A program made the position numbers and the translations under genes. The notes below the pieces were generated by a model. The model saw only the letters and a program-made list of their open reading frames with translations. It made no database searches and was not told the origin of the DNA. This document shows, one piece after another, positions 37,891 to 46,450 of a stretch of 64,000 nucleotides of DNA. Within the stretch, counting starts at the first letter, position 1, and the number at the start of each line of letters is the position of its first letter. Origin of the DNA: Lapidilactobacillus mulanensis (lineage in GTDB: Bacteria > Bacillota > Bacilli > Lactobacillales > Lactobacillaceae). The stretch is taken from positions 19,079 to 83,078 of the forward strand of contig NZ_RHOW01000008.1 in assembly GCF_003946215.1 (NCBI RefSeq), given 5' to 3'.

Positions 37891-38508
37891 CCACCTTCGG
37901 CAGATTGCTCCAGAAAACAGCCGCTGTTAGACTGTGGGGACGCTTCAAGCCAATTGAAAATCAAATTGTCTTGAAGCTCGATTTCGAGCTTTTTCCCAAG
38001 CCCTTGGAAAAATCTCGAAATCGCCCATGCTGTAAGGTGACCAAAGGCGGGTCACCAACACCATTTTCACAGTAACAGCCGCTGTTTTCTTCCGCATTCT
38101 GCCTATTCTACTGCAGCTTTGAGTCGGATTTGATGCTGTGCGACTGGTTTTGTAGTGGAACTTTGTTTTTTGGTGACGAAAGGCAAATGTGCAAATCAGA
38201 CAAGAAAATTTAACCATCAATTTTTATATTTGGTTATCTATTTTAGTCCCAATGCCAATCCCAGTTATTTCCAGTTAAGCTCTAAATCAATTCAAGATGA
38301 GACCGTTGCTGGTTGGTGGCAGGGACACTCACAGTGCTAATGTTGTTAATGAGCGGTTTTCGCGAATTTACAACATGGGCGTCTTTGAAGATTTTTCCAT
38401 GCCCTTCGGAAAAAGCTTCAAAGCGAGCCGAAAGACAATTTGATTTGTAATTGCCTGCAGGCGTCCCCACTCCGAGTTGTCCCTACCACCAACCAGCAAC
38501 GGCCGGAA
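37891..38508. repeat. composite cloverleaf repeat C4 (L + linker + R) inside the copper operon
   Basis: The L arms are 31 bases (37899-37929 and 38073-38103) with a few mismatches. The inner hairpins are CTTCAAG/CTTGAAG, CGATTTCGAG/CTCGAAATCG with TTTTTCC/GGAAAAA, and GGTGACC/GGTCACC. GTGGGGACG follows the left arm. The R arms are 25 bases (38303-38327 and 38478-38502), nearly perfect. The inner hairpins are ATGTTGT/ACAACAT, CTTTGAAG/CTTCAAAG, and ACAATT/AATTGC. CGTCCCCAC precedes the right arm and CCGGAACT ends the unit. It separates the two cupredoxin genes. Confidence 0.88.
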
Positions 38509-38519
38509 CTAACTCAAGA

Positions 38520-38891
38520 CTATTGAACGATAACTTTCCCATGAAACATATTCATTCCACAGGCATAATCAAACTCGCCGGCCTTGCTCGTATCAATTTT
38601 GACCACGTGATCCTGATTCTGCGGCAGAAAGTCATTGACGCCCAAATCCGCAAAAACGACTTGTTCCAGACAGCTCGAAGGATCTTTGCGATTAAAGGTG
38701 ATCTGCGCGGGAATGCCCTGCTTCAAAACCACCGTGCTTGGCGTATAACCGCCATTCACTTCGACACTAACATCCTGCTGGTTGTCGGTTAAATCAGCCA
38801 CAACTTCCGTCGTCGTGTGTTTACCAAAGAACCACCAAACAATAAAGCTGATCAACGCTGCCGCAACTAATGTCACTAGAATTTTATCCAT
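38520..38891 (-). CDS. membrane-anchored cupredoxin-domain protein
   Basis: This 123-residue protein has an N-terminal membrane helix (about residues 4-22, ILVTLVAAALISFIVWWFF). The cupredoxin-like core follows (VSVEVNGGYTPSTVVLKQG), ending in the same Cys-Gly-Met signature as its soluble paralog (YACGMNMFHGKVIVQ). It probably binds copper at the outer face of the membrane. It lies between copY and repeat C4. ATG at 38891 is preferred over the GTG three bases before it; spacing is 10 from AGAGG. Confidence 0.85.
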   Translation of the reverse strand: MDKILVTLVAAALISFIVWWFFGKHTTTEVVADLTDNQQDVSVEVNGGYTPSTVVLKQGIPAQITFNRKDPSSCLEQVVFADLGVNDFLPQNQDHVVKIDTSKAGEFDYACGMNMFHGKVIVQ

Positions 38892-38921
38892 CACTCAATA
38901 ACCTCTTCTACAAAATTTCAA

Positions 38922-39365
38922 TTAACAATTCTGATCACAATTTCGGCCACTTGCCAAGCAATCGCAACTCACCGTTGCAGGTGCAGTCGTCGCCTTTTCT
39001 GCCAAAATCGTTTGCATTTGTTGGATGTCTTTCTGACTCAAAGTTAATTGATCTAGCAAGTTGATGATCACTTGTCCTTTTTTCATATTACATAAATGCG
39101 TGAATAACTCAGCCACCGTTTCATCCATGGCTTCTGTTTCTGGCACTGTTGGCTGATAGACAAAGCGGTGCCCGGTTTTATTCGTCGTTAACATGTTTTT
39201 CTTAACAAGACGTCCCAACAAGGTTTTGATCGTTGACTCGGTCCAATCACGCTTTAGTTGAATCGAATCGATCACTTCACGACTGCTCGCCTCACCTAGT
39301 GTCCAGATGATCCGCATTAATTCCCACTCCGATGACGTCATGCTCGTCACATTCGTTTCAGTCAA
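38922..39365 (-). CDS. copY: copper-responsive repressor CopY
   Basis: This 147-residue BlaI/CopY-type winged-helix repressor (SEWELMRIIWTLGEASSREVIDS) has a C-terminal metal hook of four cysteines, CDCLASGRNCDQNC. The first pair is CxC as usual, but the second pair is CxxxC rather than CxC. Copper replacing zinc at such hooks releases the repressor from cop boxes. Translation starts at TTG after GGGGCAGAT. It is the first gene of the operon and very likely represses it. Confidence 0.92.
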   Translation of the reverse strand: MTETNVTSMTSSEWELMRIIWTLGEASSREVIDSIQLKRDWTESTIKTLLGRLVKKNMLTTNKTGHRFVYQPTVPETEAMDETVAELFTHLCNMKKGQVIINLLDQLTLSQKDIQQMQTILAEKATTAPATVSCDCLASGRNCDQNC

Positions 39366-39387
39366 TTTGATCTGCCCCTTTTTTCGT

Positions 39388-39439
39388 TTACGTTTGTAAT
39401 CAATATAATCAGTTTACCTTTGGCGTTTACATTTGTCAA
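39388..39439 (-). promoter_or_regulatory. copper operon promoter with two cop-box-like operators
   Basis: On the minus strand -35 TTGACA (39439-39434) and -10 TAAACT (39416-39411) are 17 bases apart. Two sites similar to the cop box TACAnnTGTA flank it: TTACATTTGTCA at 39427-39438 overlaps the -35, and TTACGTTTGTAA at 39388-39399 lies downstream of the -10. Both are near-matches rather than perfect. Confidence 0.75.
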
Positions 39440-39465
39440 CTTAAAAAATCAATCAGTTTTTTACG

Positions 39466-39495
39466 CAAAAAAATAGCCCTCGAGAGGCTATTTTA
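39466..39495 (-). terminator. terminator after the first CamS gene
   Basis: AAATAGCC/GGCTATTT arms around CTCGAGA, with seven T on the minus strand. Confidence 0.85.
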
Positions 39496-39498
39496 AGT

Positions 39499-40665
39499 TT
39501 AGTAATCATCGCGAATTGAAGCGAGGTCTCCCTTAACATCCGCAAATTTATACTGAGTCGAATCATTGCTGATCGTGTCCGTCAGCCGATCCAGATCATT
39601 CATCGCGATTTCGTAAGAATGTGTTCCCGTGGGTCCGACCGACAACGCACTCAAAGTGTTTTGCTGCCGATCGATCGCCGCAAACACTTTTTTATTTTCT
39701 GCAGGAATTTGGGTTGTGTCCACTCCAGTATCAGTTTTTCTGAACATCGTAACCCCACCCACACCAATTCTAACCATCGATTCTTGAGTTAGAAATAAAT
39801 AAGTATAGGTGCCATCAGAACCCGCCAGTGTCGTCTGCTTAGGCATCACATAACCAAACTTAGCTGCCAATTCTTGCGCATGGATAAAACCGATCGTATA
39901 GACTTGATCAGTCGTTAGTGGCTTGAGATCCTGAATTTTAAATCGATTGACAATCGCGCTAGTCCCACTCGTGTTCACTTGATAGCCTAAATTTGTGATC
40001 ACGCGGATCTGGTCTTCGCTCTTGTCAGAAGCTAACCAACGACCCTCTAACTCGGTAGTTTTCAGCTGTTTGGCAGGCGCTTTGAATCCGGAACTCGTGT
40101 ATTCGGTCACCGGAATATTTTCGACTTTATTTAAAGTCTGATAAATATATCGTAATTCTAAGACGTATAAATGATTTCCACTGGCAATGTAGCCATCAGA
40201 CTGAATCAGCGGCCTGGTTCCTTTAAATTGAAAATAAGTCAGATCGGAATAGCTTTTGATTTTGATGCCAGACTTCGCAGCTTTGAGCGCTTCGTTTATT
40301 TGTTGAATCGAGACCATTCTTCTTTTGTAACCAGTGGGGCCAGTGGTATCTTGATTGAAACGCTTTTCAACATCTTGATAACTGACCGTATTGTACCCAC
40401 TATCGCGCTGATTATGATGCGTGATCATCACGTCAGGAGTTGTGACCGACGAATTTAATTTGGTATATTTTGCATCCACAAGCTGACCACTGCCATTGAC
40501 TTTCGCATTCACGGTGCCACTTTGAACCCAGATTGTTTCTTTCTTCTGCAAAATCCGCTGCGATTCTTTTTTCACGTTAACTGCCGGCTTACCACTCACA
40601 CCACAGCCGGTTAAAATTAGCATCAAAAACAGTACCCCGCACCATAATTTCGATCGTTTTTTCAT
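39499..40665 (-). CDS. CamS family lipoprotein (second copy)
   Basis: This 388-residue lipoprotein has a signal peptide with lipobox LTGC (Cys21), so it should be modified by Lgt. It has the CamS family pattern: a repeated alpha/beta domain with RRMVSIQQINEALKAAKSGIKIKSYSDLTYFQF and a C-terminal ENKKVFAAIDRQ segment. CamS homologs carry sex-pheromone peptides in the signal sequence of enterococci and staphylococci. The better-placed copy lies between ligA and gatC; this is a paralog of the same length, alone between the copper operon and pepO. Confidence 0.82.
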   Translation of the reverse strand: MKKRSKLWCGVLFLMLILTGCGVSGKPAVNVKKESQRILQKKETIWVQSGTVNAKVNGSGQLVDAKYTKLNSSVTTPDVMITHHNQRDSGYNTVSYQDVEKRFNQDTTGPTGYKRRMVSIQQINEALKAAKSGIKIKSYSDLTYFQFKGTRPLIQSDGYIASGNHLYVLELRYIYQTLNKVENIPVTEYTSSGFKAPAKQLKTTELEGRWLASDKSEDQIRVITNLGYQVNTSGTSAIVNRFKIQDLKPLTTDQVYTIGFIHAQELAAKFGYVMPKQTTLAGSDGTYTYLFLTQESMVRIGVGGVTMFRKTDTGVDTTQIPAENKKVFAAIDRQQNTLSALSVGPTGTHSYEIAMNDLDRLTDTISNDSTQYKFADVKGDLASIRDDY

Positions 40666-40797
40666 CAGTTATCCTCTCACACTTACATACTCATTTGTTG
40701 TCCATGTTACACTTGTAGCTCGCAAGCACCTAGATCAATTAAATAAATTTACCGCATCGTAATATTTAAATCAGCTAATATCGTAACTTTTAGACAT

Positions 40798-40835
40798 AAA
40801 AAGCGTTTGAATTCGATCACAAATTCAAACGCCAC
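40798..40835 (-). terminator. terminator after pepO
   Basis: GCGTTTGAATT pairs with AAATTCAAACGC around CGATCAC, with a T run on the minus strand. Confidence 0.88.
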
Positions 40836-40839
40836 GTCA

Positions 40840-42747
40840 TTATTTATCCCAGATCACAATTCGTTTTGCAGGATCCAAGTACATTGCATCATCAGTCTTG
40901 ACCGCGAAAGCTTGGTAAAACTCTGCAAAGTTTTTAACCGGTACATTCACACGTAATGTTGCTGGTGCATGAACGTCCTGTAACAAAACCGTCTTTGCCA
41001 TCTCTGGGCGCATTTTCGTTGCCCACGATTTTGCATAAGCAATGAAGAAAGCTTGTAGGTCAGCATTAGTCGCAGCTTGACCGAGCATATCTAGCGCCAC
41101 GTCCATACCGGCATTGTCGGCAATATTTTCACTGACCGTCAATTTCCCGTTAACTTTGGCACCTTCATAATCAAGGCCATCGAATTGATCGGCGACCGCT
41201 TGAATTTCTTGATCGAAAGCGGCTCGGTCGGCTTCTGTCCACCAATTGCGCATATTTCCTTGGGCATTGTACATGGCGCCGTTGTTATCAAACGAATGTG
41301 AAATTTCATGTCCAATTGTTGCACCAGTGCCGCCAAGATTTTGAGCACGCGTCCAGTCGACTGAATAAAACGGTGGTTGTAAAATACCGGCCGGGAAGGT
41401 GATGTCGTTTTTCGAAGGATCATAACAAGCGTTCACTAATTGACCAGGCATCGCCCACTCACTGCGGTCGACTGGCTGACCGACAGTCGCAAACCGATAC
41501 GTGCTGATTTGCGCTTGCAGATCCAAGACTGCCGTCAACAAGTCAGTATCATCGCCAACGGTTAAATGCTGATACATTGGGAAAACTGCATCGGGATATC
41601 CCATTTTGATTTTCATCGTGCTTAATTTTTCAATTGCTTGTTGACGAGTGCTGTCACTCAGCCAAGTATTCGCGCGCAATTGCACTTCATATTGGGCAAT
41701 AATTTGTTTGACCAACTCGGTAATATCTTGCTTGGCCGTTTCACCAAAATACTTACGACCATAATAAACGCCGATCGGTTCTGCGAGGAAACGGTTGGTG
41801 ATTCGATAAGCCTGCTTGACCCAATCATCGGCTTCGGGTTGACCAGACAAATAAAGTCGATAAGCGCTCCCCAACTTCCGCAACTCATCGCTCAAGAATG
41901 GCGCGGCATTGATCAACTCTTGAATTATCGCGAAATGTTGCCATTCGTGATAATTTTCTGCCGTAAAAATCGTCGCCACATTTTGAACATACTTCGGTGA
42001 AAATGTATTGATTTTGTCCGGTGTCTGTTTTAATTGGTCCGCAAATGCATCCGCTAATCCAATGGTCGCCGTTTGTTCGGCGAATTCCGCCCAAGTCAAC
42101 GGATTATTGATATTTTTATCATCGGCGAGTTCTTCATTCGTCGGCACGAATTGGGCAGTGCGCGCATCGAAAGTCAAAGCATCCGCCACATATTCTTGTT
42201 GCTGTGTGCTGGAATAACCTGCTGCCGCCAATAATTGCGTAGCCATTTTAGACCAAGCCGCTAACATTTGTTGATTATCGGCACTGTCCTTCTGATACAA
42301 GGCAGAATCCGGCAAAATCGGATCCTTACAACTCAGATGCAGAATGTTTTTCGTAGCATCGTCGAAGTCAGCCATCACAAAATAATCAAATGGCAACGCA
42401 TATTGTCCAGAAATTAACTCTGATTGCGCCGCTTTGAAATCAGTTAAACTCGTCAAACTTTCGAGAAATTGTAAACGCGTCTCGATCGGCTGAATACCTA
42501 AGTGATCACGTGTTGATTGATCGGCAGCTTTCGCATATAACTGCGCAGCCGCAGTTAGTGCGGGAATGTCGCTGGCTTCTTCACCAGCCGCAATTTTGGT
42601 TAAATCAGCCACCAGTTTCGTCCGAATATTATCAGTTAAATCGCTATCGGCGCTAACAACAGATTTGTCGGCAGGAATCACCGTTGAATCCTGCCATTCA
42701 CCATTAACGGCGAGATATAAATCATCTTGAATGCGTGGAAGTCCCAT
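40840..42747 (-). CDS. pepO: M13 family zinc endopeptidase PepO
   Basis: This 635-residue neprilysin-like metalloendopeptidase has the zinc motif HEISH (GATIGHEISHSFDNNGA, near residue 482). The third ligand is in ENIADNAGMD near 540. NACYDPSKNDITFPAGILQPPF is the M13 substrate-binding segment. There is no signal peptide, as in other lactobacillar PepO enzymes, so it acts on peptides in the cytoplasm. The upstream region is unusual, with a tandem hairpin repeat from 42767 to about 43036. Confidence 0.95.
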   Translation of the reverse strand: MGLPRIQDDLYLAVNGEWQDSTVIPADKSVVSADSDLTDNIRTKLVADLTKIAAGEEASDIPALTAAAQLYAKAADQSTRDHLGIQPIETRLQFLESLTSLTDFKAAQSELISGQYALPFDYFVMADFDDATKNILHLSCKDPILPDSALYQKDSADNQQMLAAWSKMATQLLAAAGYSSTQQQEYVADALTFDARTAQFVPTNEELADDKNINNPLTWAEFAEQTATIGLADAFADQLKQTPDKINTFSPKYVQNVATIFTAENYHEWQHFAIIQELINAAPFLSDELRKLGSAYRLYLSGQPEADDWVKQAYRITNRFLAEPIGVYYGRKYFGETAKQDITELVKQIIAQYEVQLRANTWLSDSTRQQAIEKLSTMKIKMGYPDAVFPMYQHLTVGDDTDLLTAVLDLQAQISTYRFATVGQPVDRSEWAMPGQLVNACYDPSKNDITFPAGILQPPFYSVDWTRAQNLGGTGATIGHEISHSFDNNGAMYNAQGNMRNWWTEADRAAFDQEIQAVADQFDGLDYEGAKVNGKLTVSENIADNAGMDVALDMLGQAATNADLQAFFIAYAKSWATKMRPEMAKTVLLQDVHAPATLRVNVPVKNFAEFYQAFAVKTDDAMYLDPAKRIVIWDK

Positions 42748-42766
42748 TTTTTGTCCCCCTATATTG

Positions 42767-43036
42767 TATGTTGTGAGTAAGTACGGTTGAAATCAATGAC
42801 TAAGTCGCTAATAACTAAAATCTTGGTTTTAAGATTTAAGTTATTAGCACTTAGACAGTGATTTCAGTACTTACGAACACGATTATGTTGTGAACTACCA
42901 CCGGTTGAAATTGAGCATCAACTCGATTAACCACTTTGATTTGTTCTTAAATCAAAGTGGTTAATCAGTTGAGCGGAAATTTCAGTGGCAGTGAACACGA
43001 TTATGTTGTGAGTAAGTACGGTTGAAATCAATTGTC
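42767..43036. repeat. tandem hairpin repeat array, family 3
   Basis: Two ~118-base units and a partial third fill most of the 422-base gap between pepO and rlmD. Unit 1 is a long hairpin with GTAAGTAC, TTGAAATCA, TAAGT and GCTAATAAC on its left arm and their complements on the right (42777-42873). Unit 2 (about 42893-42990) has different arms, including ATTAACCACTTTGATTT, but the same GTTGAAAT/ATTTCA frame. GAACACGATTATGTTGTGA is repeated exactly at 42874-42892 and 42992-43010. The first 31 bases of unit 1 recur at 43002-43032. Related hairpins lie at 49.7 and 55.5 kb. Confidence 0.85.
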
Positions 43037-43117
43037 AACTTAATTCAGTCTAACTAGCTGCTCAGATTAGTCTCATTATAGCTATTTTACAAACACTGCG
43101 CAAAATTAATTTCAATC

Positions 43118-43150
43118 AAAAAAATTCAAGACCATTATTCCGGTCTTGAA
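43118..43150 (-). terminator. terminator after rlmD
   Basis: TTCAAGACC (43125-43133) pairs perfectly with GGTCTTGAA (43142-43150); seven T follow on the minus strand. Confidence 0.88.
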
Positions 43151-43169
43151 CTGTTAATGTCATATTTAT

Positions 43170-44540
43170 TTAGTTCAGCGTTAACGCCGTAACACTTTCA
43201 ATATGGTTGCTCATTGGAAACATATCGACAGGTTGCGTCGTGGTGCCGTTGTAGCCACCATCGATCAGCAAGCGTAGATCACGCGCTAATGTGGCAGGGT
43301 TACAAGAAATATAGACGAGTTTTTTAGGCCTAGCTTTCAAAACTGCGTCAATAAATTCTGGTTGCAGGCCTTTACGTGGTGGATCCACGATCAAGACATC
43401 GATTTTTTGACCCTTTTCGACCCATTCAGGCAAAATTTCTTCGGCCAAACCTACGGTAAAGTCCATATTGTCGACGTTGTTCAACTGTGCATTGATTTTT
43501 GCATCAGCAATGGCTTCCGGAACGATTTCGATTTCGCGAACTTGTTTAACATGGTCCGCAATCGAAATCCCGATCGTACCAATGCCTGAATAGGCATCGA
43601 CAACGATTTCATCAGGCTGTAAATCAGCCAACTTAATCGCTTGACGATAAAGATTTTCCGTTTGTTCTGAGTTCACTTGATAGAACGATTGCGCAGAAAT
43701 ACGGAATTTTTTACCTAACAACTCATCTTCAAGATAAGAATTCCCATAAACTGGGCGTTCCTGCATTCCTAAAATCACATTGGTCACCTTAGGATTGTAA
43801 TTAATAATGATACTAGAAACTTCGGGCAATTCGCTGATGGCATCGACAATGTCGGCCTCTTGCGGCAAACGGCGTTGACGTGTGACCAACACGACCATTT
43901 GTTGGCCGGTTTTGCGAGCACGACGAACCATAATGTGTCTGATCACGCCAGAATTATGTTCCTCATTGTAAGCAGGCACATTAAACGCGCGTAAAATATC
44001 GCGAATTTCTTTGACGGTTGCATCGATTTTGGGATCCTGAATCAAGAAGTCCGTCATTGGCACCAAGTGATGTGAACGTTGACGATAAAATCCAGTTTCC
44101 AATTGGCCATCAATCGCACGTACGGGAATTTGCGCCTTATTGCGATAATGAGTCGCTTCGGGAGCTGCCAAGGTGGGTTGCACCGTCAAGTCCAGCTTAT
44201 CTTTTTGGAAAAGTGCGCTGATCTGTTCTTGCTTGAACTTCAACTGCGCCTCATAAGTTAAATGTGCAAGTGGCGCGATCCCAGTTTGTAGATAGACCGA
44301 GTTTTCTTGGCTGACTCGATCTGGACTAGTCGTGATGAATTCCAATAAACGACCGAAACCATAATTTTTATTGGCTTTGGTCACCAAGTACTTAATTTCT
44401 TCACCGGGGAGCGCGTTGCCGATAAAAATGGGATACCCATTATCAACCTTGATCACACCCATCGCTTGATAAGTCAGATCCATCACAGTGCCCGTAAGGA
44501 CCTGGTTTTTTCTGACCGGAATTTCAGTTTTGTTTGCCAT
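43170..44540 (-). CDS. rlmD: 23S rRNA (uracil-C5)-methyltransferase RlmD/RlmCD family
   Basis: This 456-residue enzyme makes 5-methyluridine in 23S rRNA. An N-terminal TRAM domain (residues about 8-65) precedes the methyltransferase. The SAM motif is VDAYSGIGTIGIS, followed by DPPRKGLQ and the nucleophilic Cys in VYISCNPATLARDL. The iron-sulfur cysteines (CGGC) of RumA-type enzymes are absent: the equivalent segment reads TGIAPLAHLTYEAQLKFK. This cluster-free form occurs in other lactobacilli. Whether it modifies one or two sites cannot be told. Confidence 0.93.
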   Translation of the reverse strand: MANKTEIPVRKNQVLTGTVMDLTYQAMGVIKVDNGYPIFIGNALPGEEIKYLVTKANKNYGFGRLLEFITTSPDRVSQENSVYLQTGIAPLAHLTYEAQLKFKQEQISALFQKDKLDLTVQPTLAAPEATHYRNKAQIPVRAIDGQLETGFYRQRSHHLVPMTDFLIQDPKIDATVKEIRDILRAFNVPAYNEEHNSGVIRHIMVRRARKTGQQMVVLVTRQRRLPQEADIVDAISELPEVSSIIINYNPKVTNVILGMQERPVYGNSYLEDELLGKKFRISAQSFYQVNSEQTENLYRQAIKLADLQPDEIVVDAYSGIGTIGISIADHVKQVREIEIVPEAIADAKINAQLNNVDNMDFTVGLAEEILPEWVEKGQKIDVLIVDPPRKGLQPEFIDAVLKARPKKLVYISCNPATLARDLRLLIDGGYNGTTTQPVDMFPMSNHIESVTALTLN

Positions 44541-44666
44541 AATAACTCCTTTTAATTTGGATCATACCTTCTGGAGAAAAAATAAAATCTGCGTTTTTTT
44601 TCGCGTTACAGTGTTAACAGTTAAAATAATAGACCGTGACAAAACGTCGTTGCCACAGTCCCAGCT

Positions 44667-45653
44667 TTAGTCCATTGTCTTTGGATCATTCTTTGCTGCT
44701 TCAAGCGTTGCCTCTGTGGGATCAGCCGATAATGCTTTATCGGGAATATCATCCACATTCGCAAACATTTCGATATGCTGACGCAGATTGATGAACGTCA
44801 TCGGTGCATCGCCACCGTATTCGCCGTCAAGATTAATTTTCATTTCTTGGCCCGCGTCGGTTTTCGCAACAACTTTACGTGTCTTCGTGTAAATAATATT
44901 GGAATCGTTGACGTGGCGGCCGCCATTAAGCACCATGGTCATCAGGCGAATGATTTCGGCAACGTTGCTCGTCTTAACCACGATCAAAGCAAAATTCCCG
45001 TCGTCTAGTGAAGCGTCCGGCGCAATTTGCTCGAAACCACCGATGGAATTTGTGAGACCAAGCAAGAACATCGATGCCTTACCATCGAACTCGCCATCAT
45101 CATACTCAATGTGCATTTGCACCGGTCGGATCCGCGGCAACATTTCTGCACCCTTCAAGACATAGGCCAAATAGCCTAGCATCGACTTGAATTCAGAAGG
45201 CACATCATAAGTCAGTTCGGTCAGAAACCCACCGCCGGCAATATTCATGAAATAATTGTCGTTGGCTTTACCGATATCCATTTTGACCGTTTGACCTTTT
45301 AAAATCACCTTGGCTGCTTCAACAACATCATCACGTGGAATTTTCAGCGCACGTGCATAATCATTGGTGGTTCCGGCAGGGATAATCCCCATTTTAGGCC
45401 GGTGTTTCAATGGTGCAATGCCATTGACAACCTCATTGATCGTGCCATCGCCACCAGCAGCCACGATCAGGTCGAAGCCGTCACGCGCAACCCGTTCGGC
45501 TTCTTGAGCCGCCGAAAATGGTTTTGCTGTTGTTTGGAAGGCGCTGGTTTCATAACCGGCTCTTTCTAGAATATTTAAAATTTCACCAATATTCCGCAGC
45601 ATCGTTTCATGCCCGGAAGTGGGATTGTATATTAATCGAGCACGCATTTTCAT
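44667..45653 (-). CDS. dagK: diacylglycerol kinase (DagK type)
   Basis: This 328-residue soluble lipid kinase recycles diacylglycerol to phosphatidic acid, closing the cycle opened by lipoteichoic acid synthesis. The nucleotide motif GGDGTINEVVNGI and IPAGTTNDYARALKIPRD are present, and RLIYNPTSG begins the protein. The ATG at 45653 has AGTAGG about eight bases upstream. The Asp-rich tail (DPTEATLEAAKNDPKTMD) is an extension. It lies upstream of rlmD on the same strand; a 126-base gap separates them. Confidence 0.95.
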   Translation of the reverse strand: MKMRARLIYNPTSGHETMLRNIGEILNILERAGYETSAFQTTAKPFSAAQEAERVARDGFDLIVAAGGDGTINEVVNGIAPLKHRPKMGIIPAGTTNDYARALKIPRDDVVEAAKVILKGQTVKMDIGKANDNYFMNIAGGGFLTELTYDVPSEFKSMLGYLAYVLKGAEMLPRIRPVQMHIEYDDGEFDGKASMFLLGLTNSIGGFEQIAPDASLDDGNFALIVVKTSNVAEIIRLMTMVLNGGRHVNDSNIIYTKTRKVVAKTDAGQEMKINLDGEYGGDAPMTFINLRQHIEMFANVDDIPDKALSADPTEATLEAAKNDPKTMD

Positions 45654-45732
45654 CGACAAAACCTACTTTCTACTTGACTCAAGAGGAACTGAATTGTGTA
45701 TTACTTTTTTAAATCCATTGAAAAAATATTAT

Positions 45733-46372
45733 CTACCTTCGGCAGAAGTTGCTCCAGAAAATAGTGGGAGGTTGCTGTGGGGACGGCTGCAGGATTTCCA
45801 AAGTACGGAAATTCTTCCGCCTAAAATGTGAGCTCCGGAAAATCGCCGGATCTCATATTTTCCCTTTCTGTAAATTCGCAAAGTACGCTCATTAACAGAA
45901 ATACCACCGCAATCCCACTATTTTCTTCCGCAACTTCTGCCTAAACTTATTTTGTTTAGTGAAGAATTTGAATAACAGGGTTCCTCGAACTTGATTAACA
46001 TTGTTGCCTTTGCTTTGAATAGTTCTTCTAAAAAGTCTGAACGATAATCCAGTCCGCCTTTCGTCTTCTAGAAACTAAAGTTGCGGTACAAACCAGTCGC
46101 ACAGGACTAGACGTTGGCTAGAGTAACCACTAAAAAGCCGCCGAGATGAGTCAGAACGCGGAAGAAAAAGTTGCGACTCGCAGTGAAATTGTTCTTGCGG
46201 GACCAGATTATTTCCAAAACGTTCTCAGATGAGTTGACTAATAATTCAGTTATCCACCAAACTAAAGTCCCGCTAGAACAAGGGTGATCTTCAAGACTTT
46301 TGCGGTTTTCAAAAGGCTTGAAGTCATCCCCACAGCGAGGCGCAACATTTTTCTGCAGCGTTATGACGGAAC
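45733..46372. repeat. composite cloverleaf repeat C5 (L with R-type interior + linker + degenerate R)
   Basis: The L arms (29 bases, 45741-45769 and 45913-45941) match those of C4. The interior does not: read on the opposite strand it is the interior of the R module of C3 (GGATTTCC/GGAAATtC, AAAATGTGAG/CTCATATTTT, TTTCTGT/ACAGAAA). The linker keeps the C1/C3 sequence AATTTGAATAACAGGGTTCCT. A diverged R module has arms at 46155-46181 and 46335-46362 (AACGC, AGAAAAA, GTTGCG and CTCGC paired with their complements) and ends in CGGAACC. It lies between dagK and gatB. Confidence 0.85.
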
Positions 46373-46450
46373 CAAACTAAATCCTACCTCACGTAAACAA
46401 AGCCTTCAAGATCAGCAGGTCAACAATTTCCGGCAGAACCACAACCATAA

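Noticed and set aside
42767..43036. CRISPR array
   Set aside because: The repeated units are ~118 bases and are themselves hairpins; there are no short direct repeats with unique spacers, and no cas genes are present.
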